A DNA stretch of 64,000 bases from Locusta migratoria (lineage: Eukaryota > Arthropoda > Insecta > Orthoptera > Acrididae), in contig CM048750.1 of the NCBI GenBank assembly GCA_026315105.1, positions 401,856,502-401,920,501 of the forward strand. The letters run 5' to 3'. The translations under genes were made by a program, and so were the position numbers. Shown one piece after another: positions 1 through 9,884 of the stretch (its first letter is position 1; each line of letters opens with the position of its first letter). The notes beneath the pieces are model-generated. The model was not told where the DNA came from, searched no databases, and saw nothing but the letters and a program-made list of their open reading frames with translations.

Positions 1-44
1 GAACATAACCTAAACTATTTTGATCTTTGCCAATAAATAAATCC

Positions 45-299
45 TCATAGTTTCCTCTTCAAAGCACTAGTAAGCATGTCCTTATCATGGGTCTGTGAAA
101 CATCTATTTCAGGATCAACACTGGATTCAGATTTTGCGATATGCTGATTTCCATGGAAACGTCTCTTCTTAGGTAATTGTGGAGAATGCTTGCACAGGCT
201 GCAGTTTCGATAAATCGCATACGCACGGCCACACTTCAATATATGTTGCACGCACCAGTGACAAATAATGTAACTATTCTTACTAGTTACTACTGCCAT
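45..299 (-). CDS. Unrecognised 84-codon ORF with clustered cysteines
   Basis: I do not recognise this protein. The reading frame starts at an ATG and stays open for 84 codons. Its N-terminal half has a cysteine pattern CX2C (residues 13 and 16), C23, C33, C36 that could bind zinc, and the C-terminal half is polar and charged (KKRR near residue 45). No splice sites, promoter or neighbouring coding sequence support it, and in AT-rich insect DNA an ORF of this length can arise by chance. It could be an exon of a host gene or part of a decayed transposon. Function is unknown. Confidence 0.15.
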   Translation of the reverse strand: MAVVTSKNSYIICHWCVQHILKCGRAYAIYRNCSLCKHSPQLPKKRRFHGNQHIAKSESSVDPEIDVSQTHDKDMLTSALKRKL

Positions 300-690
300 T
301 TCACATGTTCATAGGTTGGCTGCCCACAAAGTCAATAATTAATGCTGTTCCTGCTCTATGGTTAACAGGTTTCTGAATGTACCCTTGCCCGTTGAGTAAC
401 TTAACTATCCTCATAATGTAAGGACGGCATAACTGCACAGCCGTGCGTAACTGCACAGTGTTTCTGAACTGGAGATTCGGGCGCTACATGTCCTCACACA
501 CTAAAAAATAATCTTCTTGTATAACCTATACCTAACCTAACTTTCACTTAAAATGATCACTGTTTCGTGCATCAACATATATATATCATACTCTCCCGCC
601 ATCTTGGGATATATCTAAATAAACCTTATATCGAAGTATGGTCACGCGTTTGAGATTTATCGAAACTGAAGACTCTGCAAGTGTTCTTCA
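300..690. other. Non-coding stretch, nothing recognised
   Basis: No gene, terminal repeat or hairpin was found. A short CCTAACCTAAC-like string near 528-540 is a simple motif common in insect DNA and I assign it no function. Confidence 0.4.
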
Positions 691-692
691 CA

Positions 693-694
<2 letters not shown>

Positions 695-748
<54 letters not shown>
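695..748 (+). repeat. 54-base poly(A) tract preceded by AATAAA
   Basis: A run of 54 adenines begins inside an AATAAA hexamer at 692-697. Such a tract is expected at the 3' end of a retroposed transcript (SINE, LINE or processed pseudogene), but I could not identify a source sequence upstream, so it may also be a simple homopolymer. A run this long is young or unstable. Confidence 0.7.
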
Positions 749-752
<4 letters not shown>

Positions 753-1339
753 TATTTAATAATTCAGCAAATTGCAGTTCAAGTAACAGCACAGCACAGT
801 TAGTATTTGCAAGTCATTCAGAAGCAGATCTCGGATGTATGTTATACAGTTAAAGAATTAGAAAAAATTACTCATTCCAATAAAGGCCTAAATAGGTTTT
901 CACCTGATTTTACTATTAAATACTTGGAGGAACACTGAATTATGAACTTCATGTCTTTCCAAGAAAAAATGTAAGAAGTAAAAAGTTGAAATTAAAAAAT
1001 TATGGGAAGATATTGAATAAGAATGTTGTAGTGATTAAAATTTCAGGAGGTATGTTGGATAGGAAATGTCATGAACATTTCTCTAAATTTAATCTTGAGG
1101 GAGTTGTACAACCTACCTACTTCCTAAATTGTTTAATAGTTCACTACCGGACAGAGGTGTTTAATACTTTGTGTATGTGGAGGTTTTCTTGGAATGTGAG
1201 GAGGTGTCTGTCTACTGATTTTCATACCTTTTTCATTCACACAATCATTCAAGCACAACTAATGCACACATGACCACCATCTCTGCTGCTATCCACAAAG
1301 TAGTGTGAAAGTGATCGTCTCTTCTCTCTGTTACTTACA

Positions 1340-1640
1340 TTCGAAGATGGAGTTTCCATTGTTACAAAAAATTGTAGATATAATGAAGGCTTTCATGACT
1401 GTTGGGGTACGATAAGCCCATGCCAGGGCTATAATAAGGGTTGCTTGGATGGATTGGGCATGCCTTACATTAGAATTTTCTACAGGATATGACAAGTGGT
1501 AAGGGGTTGGGATTGGGAGTGGCAATACGGATGGACTAGGATGTTGTGGAGGTTGGGTGTGCGATGTAACACAACTTTAGGAGGGGTCAGAAGGATCTTG
1601 GGTAGGATGTCTCTTCAGGGCATTTCTGCTACTGATATTT
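1340..1640 (-). pseudogene. Penelope-like element fragment, RT/endonuclease linker region
   Basis: Read on the minus strand, 1500-1640 matches the PLE copy at 33,085-33,180 almost base for base in its core: both give a protein like RDILPKILPTPP followed by HNILVH. Downstream on the minus strand come remnants of the cysteine-rich linker and a YYSP.MGLSYP-like piece that precedes the GIY-YIG domain in the other copies. Stops and frameshifts interrupt it. It is a short, old, 5'- and 3'-truncated copy of the main PLE family of this window, with no function expected. Confidence 0.6.
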
Positions 1641-1924
1641 CGTGCAGAGCTGTGTGGGACATCTTCAGAGGTGCACCTGCTGGTACTGAGTCTTGTCGAC
1701 TGATGAGTTGGATGTTGAAGAGTGGCACAAATAATGTCTAAAATTGGCACGGTCAAGTTTTCGTGTGATCAGCAAATACAATATCTGGCAAAGATAAAAT
1801 TTAGCTACTGATTGCCATCAGTCAAGGATAAACACTTCTCTACCTATCCTGAAGTGCCACAATCCATATATCACTAAGTTTAATGGCTTTTTCCTTCCTG
1901 TTAAAATTATCTTCATAATTGTGT

Positions 1925-2060
1925 TTCTTTTTCTGGTGAAGACCATGGATGAAAATTTAAGTTGTGTGTATGTGATTATCTATTTTCATGCCTGTCAGCT
2001 GCTCAGTGAGCCTCTTTACGGTGAGTTGTTACCTATTCTCCATTATTGACAATTCCAATC
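1925..2060 (+). mobile_element. Solo PLE terminal repeat (pLTR) fragment
   Basis: The order of blocks is the same as in the pLTR at 20,600-20,705: a CTGGTGA hairpin motif (1933-1960, stem GACCATGGAT-like), AAATTTAAG, GTGTGATTATCT, then a TCAGCNGCTCAGNGAGCCTCTT block ending in GGTGAGTTGTTACC. No PLE coding sequence of this subfamily is attached, so it is a solo or truncated terminal repeat. Confidence 0.6.
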
Positions 2061-2061
2061 A

Positions 2062-2756
2062 GATTTTCCATTGTTAAAATTATCTTCATACTTATATATT
2101 TCAATTGCTTCTATGTACAGCTATGGATAACAGGTCATCATTGCAGATTAAATTTTAGTTAACTTCACTTCATGATTTCCTAATTGACATGTGTGCTCAG
2201 CCATAGCTGAGTTTTCAGTTTTTCCTAGCAGGCGAAGACTTTTAAGTTCTTCCAGTCTTGTACAGACACTTCTCTTTGTAGTGATAGTATAGACATTTCA
2301 GCTAGTACCATACAGGGGCTCTTATACACCCCACATGTTGATTGAGAAGGCTGTTTATCCTTTATGGACTGGAGGGCCTGACTTACGTTTTTGTAAAATC
2401 TTTCTGATCTGACCAGTAACTTTTTTTATTAAGAGGAGAGAAACCAAGCTCTTCCATTATTCTGTCTTATTGTCATCCTTTAACCTAATGTTACTTTGTT
2501 GCAAAACCCTGTTTACTTCTATATGTGAGTATCCAGTCTCCTAGAAAACGTGCTTCAGATGATGTAAATCAGTGTCCAGGTTTTCGGGGATGCAAGTTCT
2601 TCTGGCTCTGTTAACAAGACTTCTATAAGAACAAATGACAGATATGTCACTGACAAATGGAAACTGTCCTACTTCTTTTTCTAGAACTGACTGTTCAATT
2701 TGTCTTTTAAGTAAATAGTTAATGATTGCAGGACCTAATGTGTTGGTAGCAATCAA
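2062..2756 (-). pseudogene. Second PLE family: RT C-terminus and GIY-YIG endonuclease remnant
   Basis: This is a PLE of a different family from the others here. The open 71-codon start (2541-2756) contains LVNRARRTCIPENLDTDLHH, which corresponds to the thumb region after the RT core in Poseidon/Penelope-type elements. Downstream in shifted frames come remnants of the endonuclease: a GVYRI-like start, a TGR block, then SAMAEHTCQLGNHEVKL and EAIEIYKYEDNFN, matching the family pattern AVAEH..x..GH and EAIEI..x..NFN. Several stops and frameshifts make it inactive. The classic RT motifs A to C are missing, so the copy is truncated at its 5' end. The family assignment is from motif memory. Confidence 0.6.
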
Positions 2757-2999
2757 TAGTTATCTTTTATCTTTGATGATATCATGAAAACTTGATGACA
2801 CCCATTTTAGAGCTCTCCAGCTAGTGACTTATCAGTTGGCAAGACAGGAACGCCTCTGCACCAGTGCAGCTCTGGGTGAAATGTGAGGAGCAGAAATGTT
2901 TCAAAGACCACAGCCGTATGACCTGGAAAATTCATTACCAGTTAAATTGCAGATATCTGAAACAAAAAGAGTGGCTACTTACAGTAGTATCACAGACAG

Positions 3000-5430
3000 A
3001 GAAAAATAACCCTCATAAAAGTAAAAGAGGAGTCTTCTCTTCTAAAATGTAACAACAACAGGAGTAAAGGTGTATTATAATTATGAAAATAGCAACAGAT
3101 AGTTGTGTGTAAAACCTTTAATAACACAAAAATTCATTAATTCTACAACTTTGGTACAAATAACTTGTTTCAGACTACAATCCCTCAAAAAACAGGGGGA
3201 GCAGAGAAACAGTTTTTCAATATTGATACCTGAATAAGCAGATGCACAAAAACAAGAATTATGCATATTTACAAAAGAACGAAGCAAGTGGATTTATAAA
3301 GATAATTTCCACTATATTCAAACCTAACAAACCAGACAGACTTCAAATTTGCTTCTCTTTTTTTTTACAAATTTTATTATAAAAATTTCAAAATGCCCTG
3401 CATTACATTTTCTGCAATGATAATATCTTAACTTACTTAACAAATGTAAAAACAGGTAATACATCATCAACAATAATTATGAAAATGGAGATTATACATC
3501 TTTAATATCAAAAATGTATTGCAAGGCATTTGCTTATACCAACTAAATTAGTTTCAGTCATTGATATTATCACTTAAGTCACACAAATGTCATTGAAATT
3601 TTGGGACTGACATAAATGAAAATAACACTTAAGAAAAATGAAATTCAATGTGAGTTACCATACCAAATTTACTGAGAAAAATTACTGAAAACCTTACCTA
3701 AAATTGTAAATGCAGTTTTATAAGCACTTATACACCATCATTACATTTATTTATAAATTTATGAGTAGCAGTAATATAGCCATAAGACAATTTTATCTTG
3801 ATTTTTTGGAAATGTACCTTAAGGTCTGTTTAAGCAGACTGATAGTATTTCACTTTTTCCTTATCAGTTATCTGCTAATGAGTTGGCTATTGTAAGAATA
3901 TAATAGTTACTTTTATGAGCCTAGATATATTACATAGGTAAATTAACCTATTAATTTTTCTGTTTATTAAACTGTATACAATTTTTGAAGAAAGTTAAAA
4001 ATTTTGTTAATTTTCACAAGCTAAAAACACAGGATAAAATTCGTATGATGTCCTCTATATGTATAAGAACAAGCTTGGAATGAAAAATTTGAATTTTAAA
4101 TAAACTGAATCAAACACTCACTCACAGAATGCCTGCATAACAAGTCATTATTTTTTAAAAGAAGACACAAATACTGCTATAACTTAAATATCTGGATATG
4201 AGTTTTACATCACTATTCCATTTAAAATGTTGATGTCAACAATTATGAAGCTATAAAAAGTGAAATCTGGTACACAAATGGCTTCATCTCTGCCTGTTGC
4301 CTACACAGGTGTCTCTGCTTCTTGTGTAGCAGTATATGTCATCATAGTCTTTATGACTTATGACAAAAATGTGTAAAAACATTCAAAACACTAGCACTGA
4401 CAGACATACAATTACAGTGAAGACTGTTCAACATAGAATACAAGCTGTGGCATTTATTATTATAAATGTTGTACAGTTTTTGCAGAACAAGAGCAGAACA
4501 CACACTGTTTACACATCTCACACAAGTATTTTAGAACCGAAATTCTGTGAACGTGACAGTAAAAGTCTTAAAATATGAAATTAGCAGTTCACCACAAACA
4601 TTTACAGAGGAGCTTAGTAATATACAGAAACATTAATGGCAATGATATTTATGTATATATATTTGTATTTATATATGTATATGATTACGAAAATAATTTA
4701 ATGATATACAGTATGTGTCCTAATTGTATCCACTAATTCGTTTTGCAATAAGGAAAGCTAAGTGTTTGCTTTTTTTGATAAAGTAGGTTATGATACACAC
4801 CACACAGCATTTATTAAGATTCTTTCACTCTCATTTCATTCCCATTTCAAAAACATGTAAAAACATACATAATAGTACCATTATGACAAAATATCACATG
4901 CCACAAAGTTGAGCCATTCTCTTTATCAACATTGTCATCTTTAATGTTTTAAAGAAAACACAGTGTAACAAAGGCTGAAAATGCACATATATCATAGAAT
5001 ATGGGTGGAAAGAAGTTATTACAATACATATATTGTATCTTGGTCTTCCTAAAACAAAGACTTCTGTATATGAGAAAGTCTGTTTGGTTGCAACCTTTGG
5101 ATGAGTCTTATCACACTACTGCCAGTTAAACTCATAGCCCTGCTGTACATAATCCTAAAACCGTTAATATCCAAGAGCAAATCACTCACAGCTGAGAATG
5201 GATATATTTTCTATCAATGAATTACAATGAATATCATATAAACACTTTAATTTCTAATGAGAAAAAAGATAAAATAAAAGACATGAAAACACTGAATAAT
5301 GTTCATACACAAGTCATGTTTACTGAATATTTCCATTCAGAGCTTCTGAACACAGCAGGGTATAATGTTTCCTTTTATGGCACTAGTCTTGTTGATGTCT
5401 TTTGAGATGCACCACTTTGCAACTACAGGT
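3000..5430. other. AT-rich, repeat-poor stretch; possible 3' UTR
   Basis: About 2.4 kb without recognised transposon protein, terminal repeat or long hairpin, unusual for this window. If the candidate terminal exon at 5435-5501 on the minus strand is real, this would be its 3' untranslated region, since it lies directly downstream and TTTATT (AATAAA on the minus strand) occurs several times. That is inference only. Short ORFs here look like chance. Confidence 0.25.
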
Positions 5431-5434
5431 TACA

Positions 5435-5501
5435 CTGCCACAGTATCGTAGGGTGTGACTGCGAATCCGTTTTGTTGGTGATGCCCTGCTTCATTTCTGT
5501 C
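5435..5501 (-). CDS. Candidate 3'-terminal coding exon of an unidentified host gene
   Basis: On the minus strand an acceptor-like TTTCGACAG is followed by an open frame reading NEAGHHQQNGFAV then TPYDTVAV and a TAA stop at 5435-5437. The coding part is roughly half G+C inside DNA that is near 30% G+C, which favours real coding sequence. The last residues would resemble a C-terminal PDZ-binding peptide. The frame joins in phase to the donor of the candidate exon at 6688-6928. I do not recognise the protein. The acceptor pyrimidine tract is weak, so this remains a candidate. Confidence 0.3.
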
Positions 5502-5655
5502 GAAATTATAGTTTAATTTAGAATATGAATCAGAAAATGTAAAGTTTCATAATAAATTAAATAAAGGGAACAGTTCATAATTATGTCACTACCCGAAACA
5601 ATTCTTGTGGTTTTGTATGTCCATCTTGTCTTAGAGGAGTGGGGCATGGTTGTAT

Positions 5656-6137
5656 AATTATTTATAAATAGATAAACAAATGTCTGTAGATGATAATGTT
5701 GTAAATTTTTTATTTATTTACTAGTTTTGGTAACTCACTGTTACCATCTTTGGACCCTTTACAAGACAACAATAATGACAGATATAATAATGTATATGTA
5801 TAAAACAGAAGAATAAATTACATATGCAACGTAAATGGTAATTATAGTGAATTGACACTAATGTCAGCTTATATTCAAGGAAATAATAAAACTAGGAACT
5901 GATGGGATGATGACTTTAATCCTATCACTTCCTAGTTTTATTATATCCATGAATATAAGCCAATATTAGTATCAATGCATTATAATTATGAAGTATATTG
6001 TGTATGTAATTTAATTTTTGTTGCTTTGTATGGGTTTGAAGATGATGATAATGAGTTGCTGAAACTAGTAAATAAATAAAAGATTTACAACATTAATGGC
6101 TGAAGACATTTGTTTGTTGATCTATTTAGAAATAATT
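5656..6137. mobile_element. 480-bp fold-back element, near-complete palindrome
   Basis: The left half and the reverse complement of the right half align along almost their whole length: outer arms ATTATTTNTAAATAGAT, then CAACAAATGTC, ATGTTGTAAAT, TTTATTTATTTACTAGTTT, and inner arms such as TTCCTAGTTTTATTAT. Each arm contains a hairpin motif (minus 5720-5753, plus 6038-6072) of the CTGANGA type, with the stem GGTAAC/GTTACC and the tail ACTAGTAAATAAA best kept in the left arm. There is no coding sequence. It is a non-autonomous element, possibly mobilised by another element's proteins. Confidence 0.75.
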
Positions 6138-6420
6138 CTCGTGTTATCATAAATGTTAGGAGGGAGATACCTAAAAGTTATATCTATATGCACAATGATA
6201 AATTCTACTGTTATGATTGTAGCTGAATGTGGGTATTGTAATTAGGCCTATATGTGCTCTTGCTATCATGTTATGTTGGCAACCAAATAAAAATAAGAAA
6301 TATATATCAGAATAAGTGCATCAAATTCTTCACTGCAGGAGATGGATCATCATCTTCATTGGACCATTGATATCAGATCTGATATCATACATTGCATGAA
6401 TAAAACTGAAAAAATATGAG

Positions 6421-6495
6421 ATCCGACTGGATTTCGAACACATGACCCTTTGGTTTCCAGTCAAGCGCTTTACCCCAAGACCACTGGGCCCGACT
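6421..6495 (-). mobile_element. tRNA-derived SINE head
   Basis: On the minus strand the sequence starts GGGCCCAGTGG, continues through an A-box-like GGTCTTGGGGTAAAGCGC, and has a B-box-like GTGTTCGAAATCC about 40 bases later, the spacing of an RNA polymerase III internal promoter. The acceptor stem cannot pair, so it is not a working tRNA. It is read as the head of a SINE whose body runs toward lower coordinates. Confidence 0.55.
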
Positions 6496-6687
6496 CTTCA
6501 GCAATGTAATATATTCATATGCTGTGGTTATTTTCTACAAAATTTATATAAACTTTACAGCAATGAACAAGCTTATTTCTACAAATGTATTTCCAAATAG
6601 CTTAACAAATAACAATATCATTTAAAAAATTTTAATGCTTTGAGCAGTGGGGGATGGATGTGGCATGAAGATTCAAACACATTCTAC

Positions 6688-6928
6688 CTCAACGGAACAT
6701 AAATTCCAACATTATCAATGACTCTCATGTCTTCTCCAGAATTGGCATTTGTACTAAACATATTTGTTTGCTTGTTGCTCATCGAAATGAATATATAACC
6801 AACCCCACTTTTCAAAACTGTACCCTCATCTGAATAACAGTGCACAGGCAAGAGGTCACCTCTTGTTCTGGAATACTTGTGTGGCATGGAATTTATCAAA
6901 ACAACTTTTACACTAAAGCTATGATTTT
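6688..6928 (-). CDS. Candidate internal exon of an unidentified host gene
   Basis: An open frame of about 88 codons lies on the minus strand (6684-6950). It can be bounded by an acceptor-like GGTGGATTCAG at 6929 and a donor-like GAG/GTAGAA at 6687. The peptide includes SRTRGDLLPVHCYSDEG and GEDMRVIDNVGIYVPLR. Splicing from this donor to the acceptor at 5502 keeps the frame open into NEAGHHQQ and on to a stop. No domain is recognised, no membrane segment is obvious, and the acceptor lacks a good pyrimidine tract. A one-in-three chance of phase agreement means the join is only weak support. Confidence 0.25.
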
Positions 6929-7107
6929 CTGAATCCACCCTCAAACACATAGCTAATGATACTTCTCAGTGTGTCCCCATACCACCAAGAACAGTTTTTT
7001 TATCCGATTTCTATTTGTTTATCCCACCAGGAAACTTTCCTTCTACGTAAACAATAGATGAAGTCCACTTACCAGGTGAAGGAGCACAGGCAGTGATAGC
7101 AACAAAT

Positions 7108-7110
<3 letters not shown>

Positions 7111-7164
<54 letters not shown>
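7111..7164 (+). repeat. (AC)n microsatellite inside pLTR
   Basis: About 27 AC units. It sits at a fixed place in the pLTR, just outside the hairpin motif, as does the (TG)n at 7289-7331, so the element brought its own microsatellite seed. Confidence 0.95.
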
Positions 7165-7168
<4 letters not shown>

Positions 7169-7254
7169 CAAGCTTTCGCAGCCTAGCTACTTCGTCAGGC
7201 AGAAGGGAAGGAGAGGGAAAAGGAAATAATGTTTTCCCTCTCCTTCCCTTCTGC

Positions 7255-7283
7255 CTGACGAAGCAGCTAGGCTGCGAAAGCTT
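7255..7283 (+). ncRNA. Hammerhead-like core motif in pLTR (type copy)
   Basis: CTGACGA, one A, then a stem GCAGC/GCTGC with loop TAG, then GAAAGCTT. Sister copies lie at 7575-7603, 7916-7946, 9012-9040, 9736-9764, 11539-11569 and 11883-11913 on the plus strand, and at 7170-7198, 8318-8346 and 9193-9223 on the minus strand. The conserved CTGANGA and GAAA blocks and the covarying stem fit helix II and the core of a hammerhead ribozyme. One unpaired base before the stem and a very short or absent helix I argue against an active canonical ribozyme here. Confidence 0.45.
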
Positions 7284-7284
7284 G

Positions 7285-7333
<49 letters not shown>

Positions 7334-8015
7334 ATTTGTTGCTATCACTGCCTGTGCTCCTTCACCTGGTAAGTGGACTTCATCTATTTTGACAGTTCTA
7401 CAGTATGTCTGCCTAAGTGTACTTGTGTCTGTGTAAATGTGTGGGTGTATGTGCATTTATTTACCTTCCAATTTTTCCCCCAAGGTAAGTCTTTCCTGTC
7501 CCGGGATTGGAATGGCTCCTTACCCCCTTCCTTAAAACCCTCATCATTTCCTTTTCCCTCTCCTTCCCTTCTGCCTGATGAAGCAGCTAGGCTGCGAAAG
7601 CTAGCATTTTTGTGTGTGTGTGTGTGTCTGAGTGTTTATTTGTTGCTATTACTGCCTGTGCCCCTTCGCTTGGTAAGTGTACCTTATCTATTTTTTACGT
7701 ATATTTTTCCTGTTAGGAATTTTTCCTCTATAATATTCGTATCATATATATGTGTGTGTGTTTGCGTTTCGATATGTCTGCGTGTGTGTGTATTTGTTTA
7801 CCTTCCTTTTTTTCCCCTAAGGTAAGTCCTTCCACTCCTGGCATTGGAATGACTCCTTTTCCACTTCCTTAAAACCCATATCCTTCCCTTTTCCTACCCT
7901 TTTTTCCTCTTTTTCCTGAAGAAGCTGCCAGTGGTGGCGAAAGCTTGTATGTGTGTTTGTGTGTGATTTTATTTGTTTCTCTCGACGAGCCGGTCCTTTT
8001 GGTAAGTCATCTCTC

Positions 8016-8018
<3 letters not shown>

Positions 8019-8074
<56 letters not shown>
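8019..8074 (+). repeat. (TA)n microsatellite between pLTR pieces
   Basis: About 28 TA units directly following the pLTR block GGTAAGTCATCTC. The same block leads into (TA)n at 8228-8243 and 9832-9877, so the tract is a regular feature of this pLTR end. Confidence 0.95.
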
Positions 8075-8077
<3 letters not shown>

Positions 8078-8243
8078 GGAAACTTTCCCGGTGGGATAAA
8101 CAAAAATAAAAATAGAAAAGAGATGACTTACCAAAAGGACCGGCTCGTCGAGAGAAACAAATAAAAACAAATAATAAAATATTTGTTTCTCTCAACGAGC
8201 CGGTCCTTTTGGTAAGTCATCTCTTTTCTATATATATATATAT

Positions 8244-9111
8244 TACTCACCAGGCGAAGGAGCACAGGTGTGACGGCAGCACAAATGAACAGAACACACT
8301 CACATACACACAAACGCAAGTTTTCGCAACCCAGTTGCTTCTTCAGGCAGAAGGGAACGGGAGGGAAAAGGAAATGATGAGGGTTTTAAGGAAGGGGTAA
8401 AACGCCATTCCAAAACCGGGAGAGGAAAGACTTACCTTGGGGGAAGAAAAGGAAGGTGAACAAATACACACACACCTAGGAAAACATACTATAGAAACTA
8501 AAGAATGAATGGACACAGGCAGACAGTGTTTGTTGGTAATGAGGACCACCCTGTGGCTAAACACGCCTTGGTGCACGGCTAGCACACCTTGGCACAGTGC
8601 TACACCGTCCAAGTTATCTGGATACTTCCCACCGACACCAATCCTTCAGAACTCTGGAGATGGGAACTAGCCCTTCAGCATATTCTCTCTTTCCGTTGCC
8701 CACCTGGTCTTAACCTCCGCTAAATTTGAATTCCTGCCCGCCATCTTTAACATCTTAACATCTTTGCCTCGGTTCTCTGGACAGAGTCTCTGCCTCTAGT
8801 GGCATCTCTGTCTAACTTCTTAACTTCTTTGGTTTCTATAGTATGTCTGCCTAGGTGTGTTTGCGTCTGTGTGAATGTATGGGTGTGTGTGTATTTGTTC
8901 ACCTTCCTTTTCTTCCCCCAAGGTAAGTCTTTCCTCTCCCAGTTTTGGAATGGGGTCTTACCCCTTCCTTAAAACCCTCATCATTTCCTTTTCCCTCTCC
9001 TTCCCTTCTGCCTGAAGAAGCAACTGGGTTGCGAAAGCTTGTGTTTGTGTGTATGTGAGTGCGTTCTGTTCATTTGTGCTGCTGTCACACCTGTGCTCCT
9101 TCGCCTGATGA
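8244..9111. mobile_element. Inverted pLTR pair enclosing a PLE endonuclease tail
   Basis: The left repeat (8244-8500, reversed) and right repeat (8825-9111, forward) are near-identical inverted copies, from the outer GAGTAAT/ATTACTC ends through CACCTGTGCTCCTTCGCCTG, the hairpin motif, CATCATTTCC, GGTAAGTCTTTCCTCTCC and the GTTTCTATAGTATGTCTGCC block. Between them lies only the C-terminal tail of the PLE protein. The whole unit looks like a short, severely 5'-truncated PLE with inverted terminal repeats. Confidence 0.8.
8508..8722 (+). pseudogene. PLE GIY-YIG endonuclease C-terminal tail
   Basis: The translation starts at RMNGHRQTVFVGNEDHPVAKH and continues through a stop (TAG in HALVHG*HTLA) to VIWILPTDTNPSELWRWELAL, then ends with the PPGLNLR-stop context also seen in the copy at 11,080-11,270. 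The first half of the endonuclease and all of the RT are absent. It is a dead fragment and shows about the same sequence as the 11-kb copy, so both belong to one subfamily. Confidence 0.8.
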
Positions 9112-9829
9112 GTAATCTAGATGACTTACCAAAAGGACCGGCTCATCGATAGAAACAAATAAATAAATCAAATCACACACAAACTCACATACAAGCTTTC
9201 GCAACCACTGGCAGCTTCTTCAGGAAAAAGAGGAAAAAAGGGGAGGAAAAAGGGAAGGATATGGGTTTTAAGGAAGTGGAAAAGGAGTCATTTCAATCCC
9301 AGGAGTGGAAGGACTTACCTTAGGGGAAAAAAAGGAAGGTAAACAAATACACACACACACTCAGACATATCGAAACGCAAACACACCTATATATATATAA
9401 AACGAAAATTATAGAGGGAAACTATCCCGGTGGGATAAACAAAAATAAAAAAATAGAAAAGAGATGACTTACCAAAAGGACCGGCTTGTCGATAGGAACA
9501 AATAAAATAAAATAAAATTACACACAAACACTCATACTTCTTTGCTTTCTACAGTTCTACAGTATGTCTGCCTAAGTGTACTTGCGTCTGTGTAAATGTG
9601 TGGGTGTGTGTGTATTTGTTTACCCTCCTTTTCCCCCCCCCCAAGGTAAGTCTTTCCTGTCTCGGGATTGGAATGACTCCTTATCCACTCCCTTAAAACC
9701 CTCATCATTTCCTTTTCCCTCTCCTTCCCTTCTGCCTGACGAAGCAGCTAGGCTGCGAAAGCTTGTATGTGTGTTTCTGTGTAATTTTATTTTATTTGTT
9801 TCTATCGACGAGCCGGTCCTTTTGGTAAG

Positions 9830-9831
<2 letters not shown>

Positions 9832-9877
<46 letters not shown>
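9832..9877 (+). repeat. (TA)n microsatellite at the 5' break of a PLE body
   Basis: About 22 TA units. The coding sequence of the 9.9-11.2 kb PLE starts within ten bases of it, in the middle of the RT palm domain, so the truncation point coincides with the microsatellite. Confidence 0.95.
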
Positions 9878-9881
<4 letters not shown>

Positions 9882-9884
9882 CCA

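Larger units (their letters stand above)
7054..7388. repeat. Perfect-type palindrome of two head-to-head pLTR ends
   Basis: The first half (start block GATGAAGTCCACTTACCAG, an (AC)n tract, the reversed hairpin motif, then AGAAGGGAAGGAGAGGG) is mirrored by the second half around a centre near 7229. The (AC)n tract at 7111-7164 answers the (TG)n tract at 7289-7331. Only a few mismatches exist, so the inverted pair is young. As RNA or single-stranded DNA it would form one long hairpin. Confidence 0.85.

Noticed and set aside
6421..6495. A working tRNA gene (also 12,662-12,740, 25,441-25,518, 35,425-35,480)
   Set aside because: A and B boxes are present but acceptor stems and cloverleaf arms do not pair. 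They are SINE heads or fragments.
7093..7456. ORFs with long HTHTHT or VCVCVC stretches (also 9,576-10,089, 18,460-18,857, 33,413-33,809, 43,264-43,647, 55,287-55,550)
   Set aside because: They are translations of dinucleotide microsatellites and pLTR sequence, not proteins.
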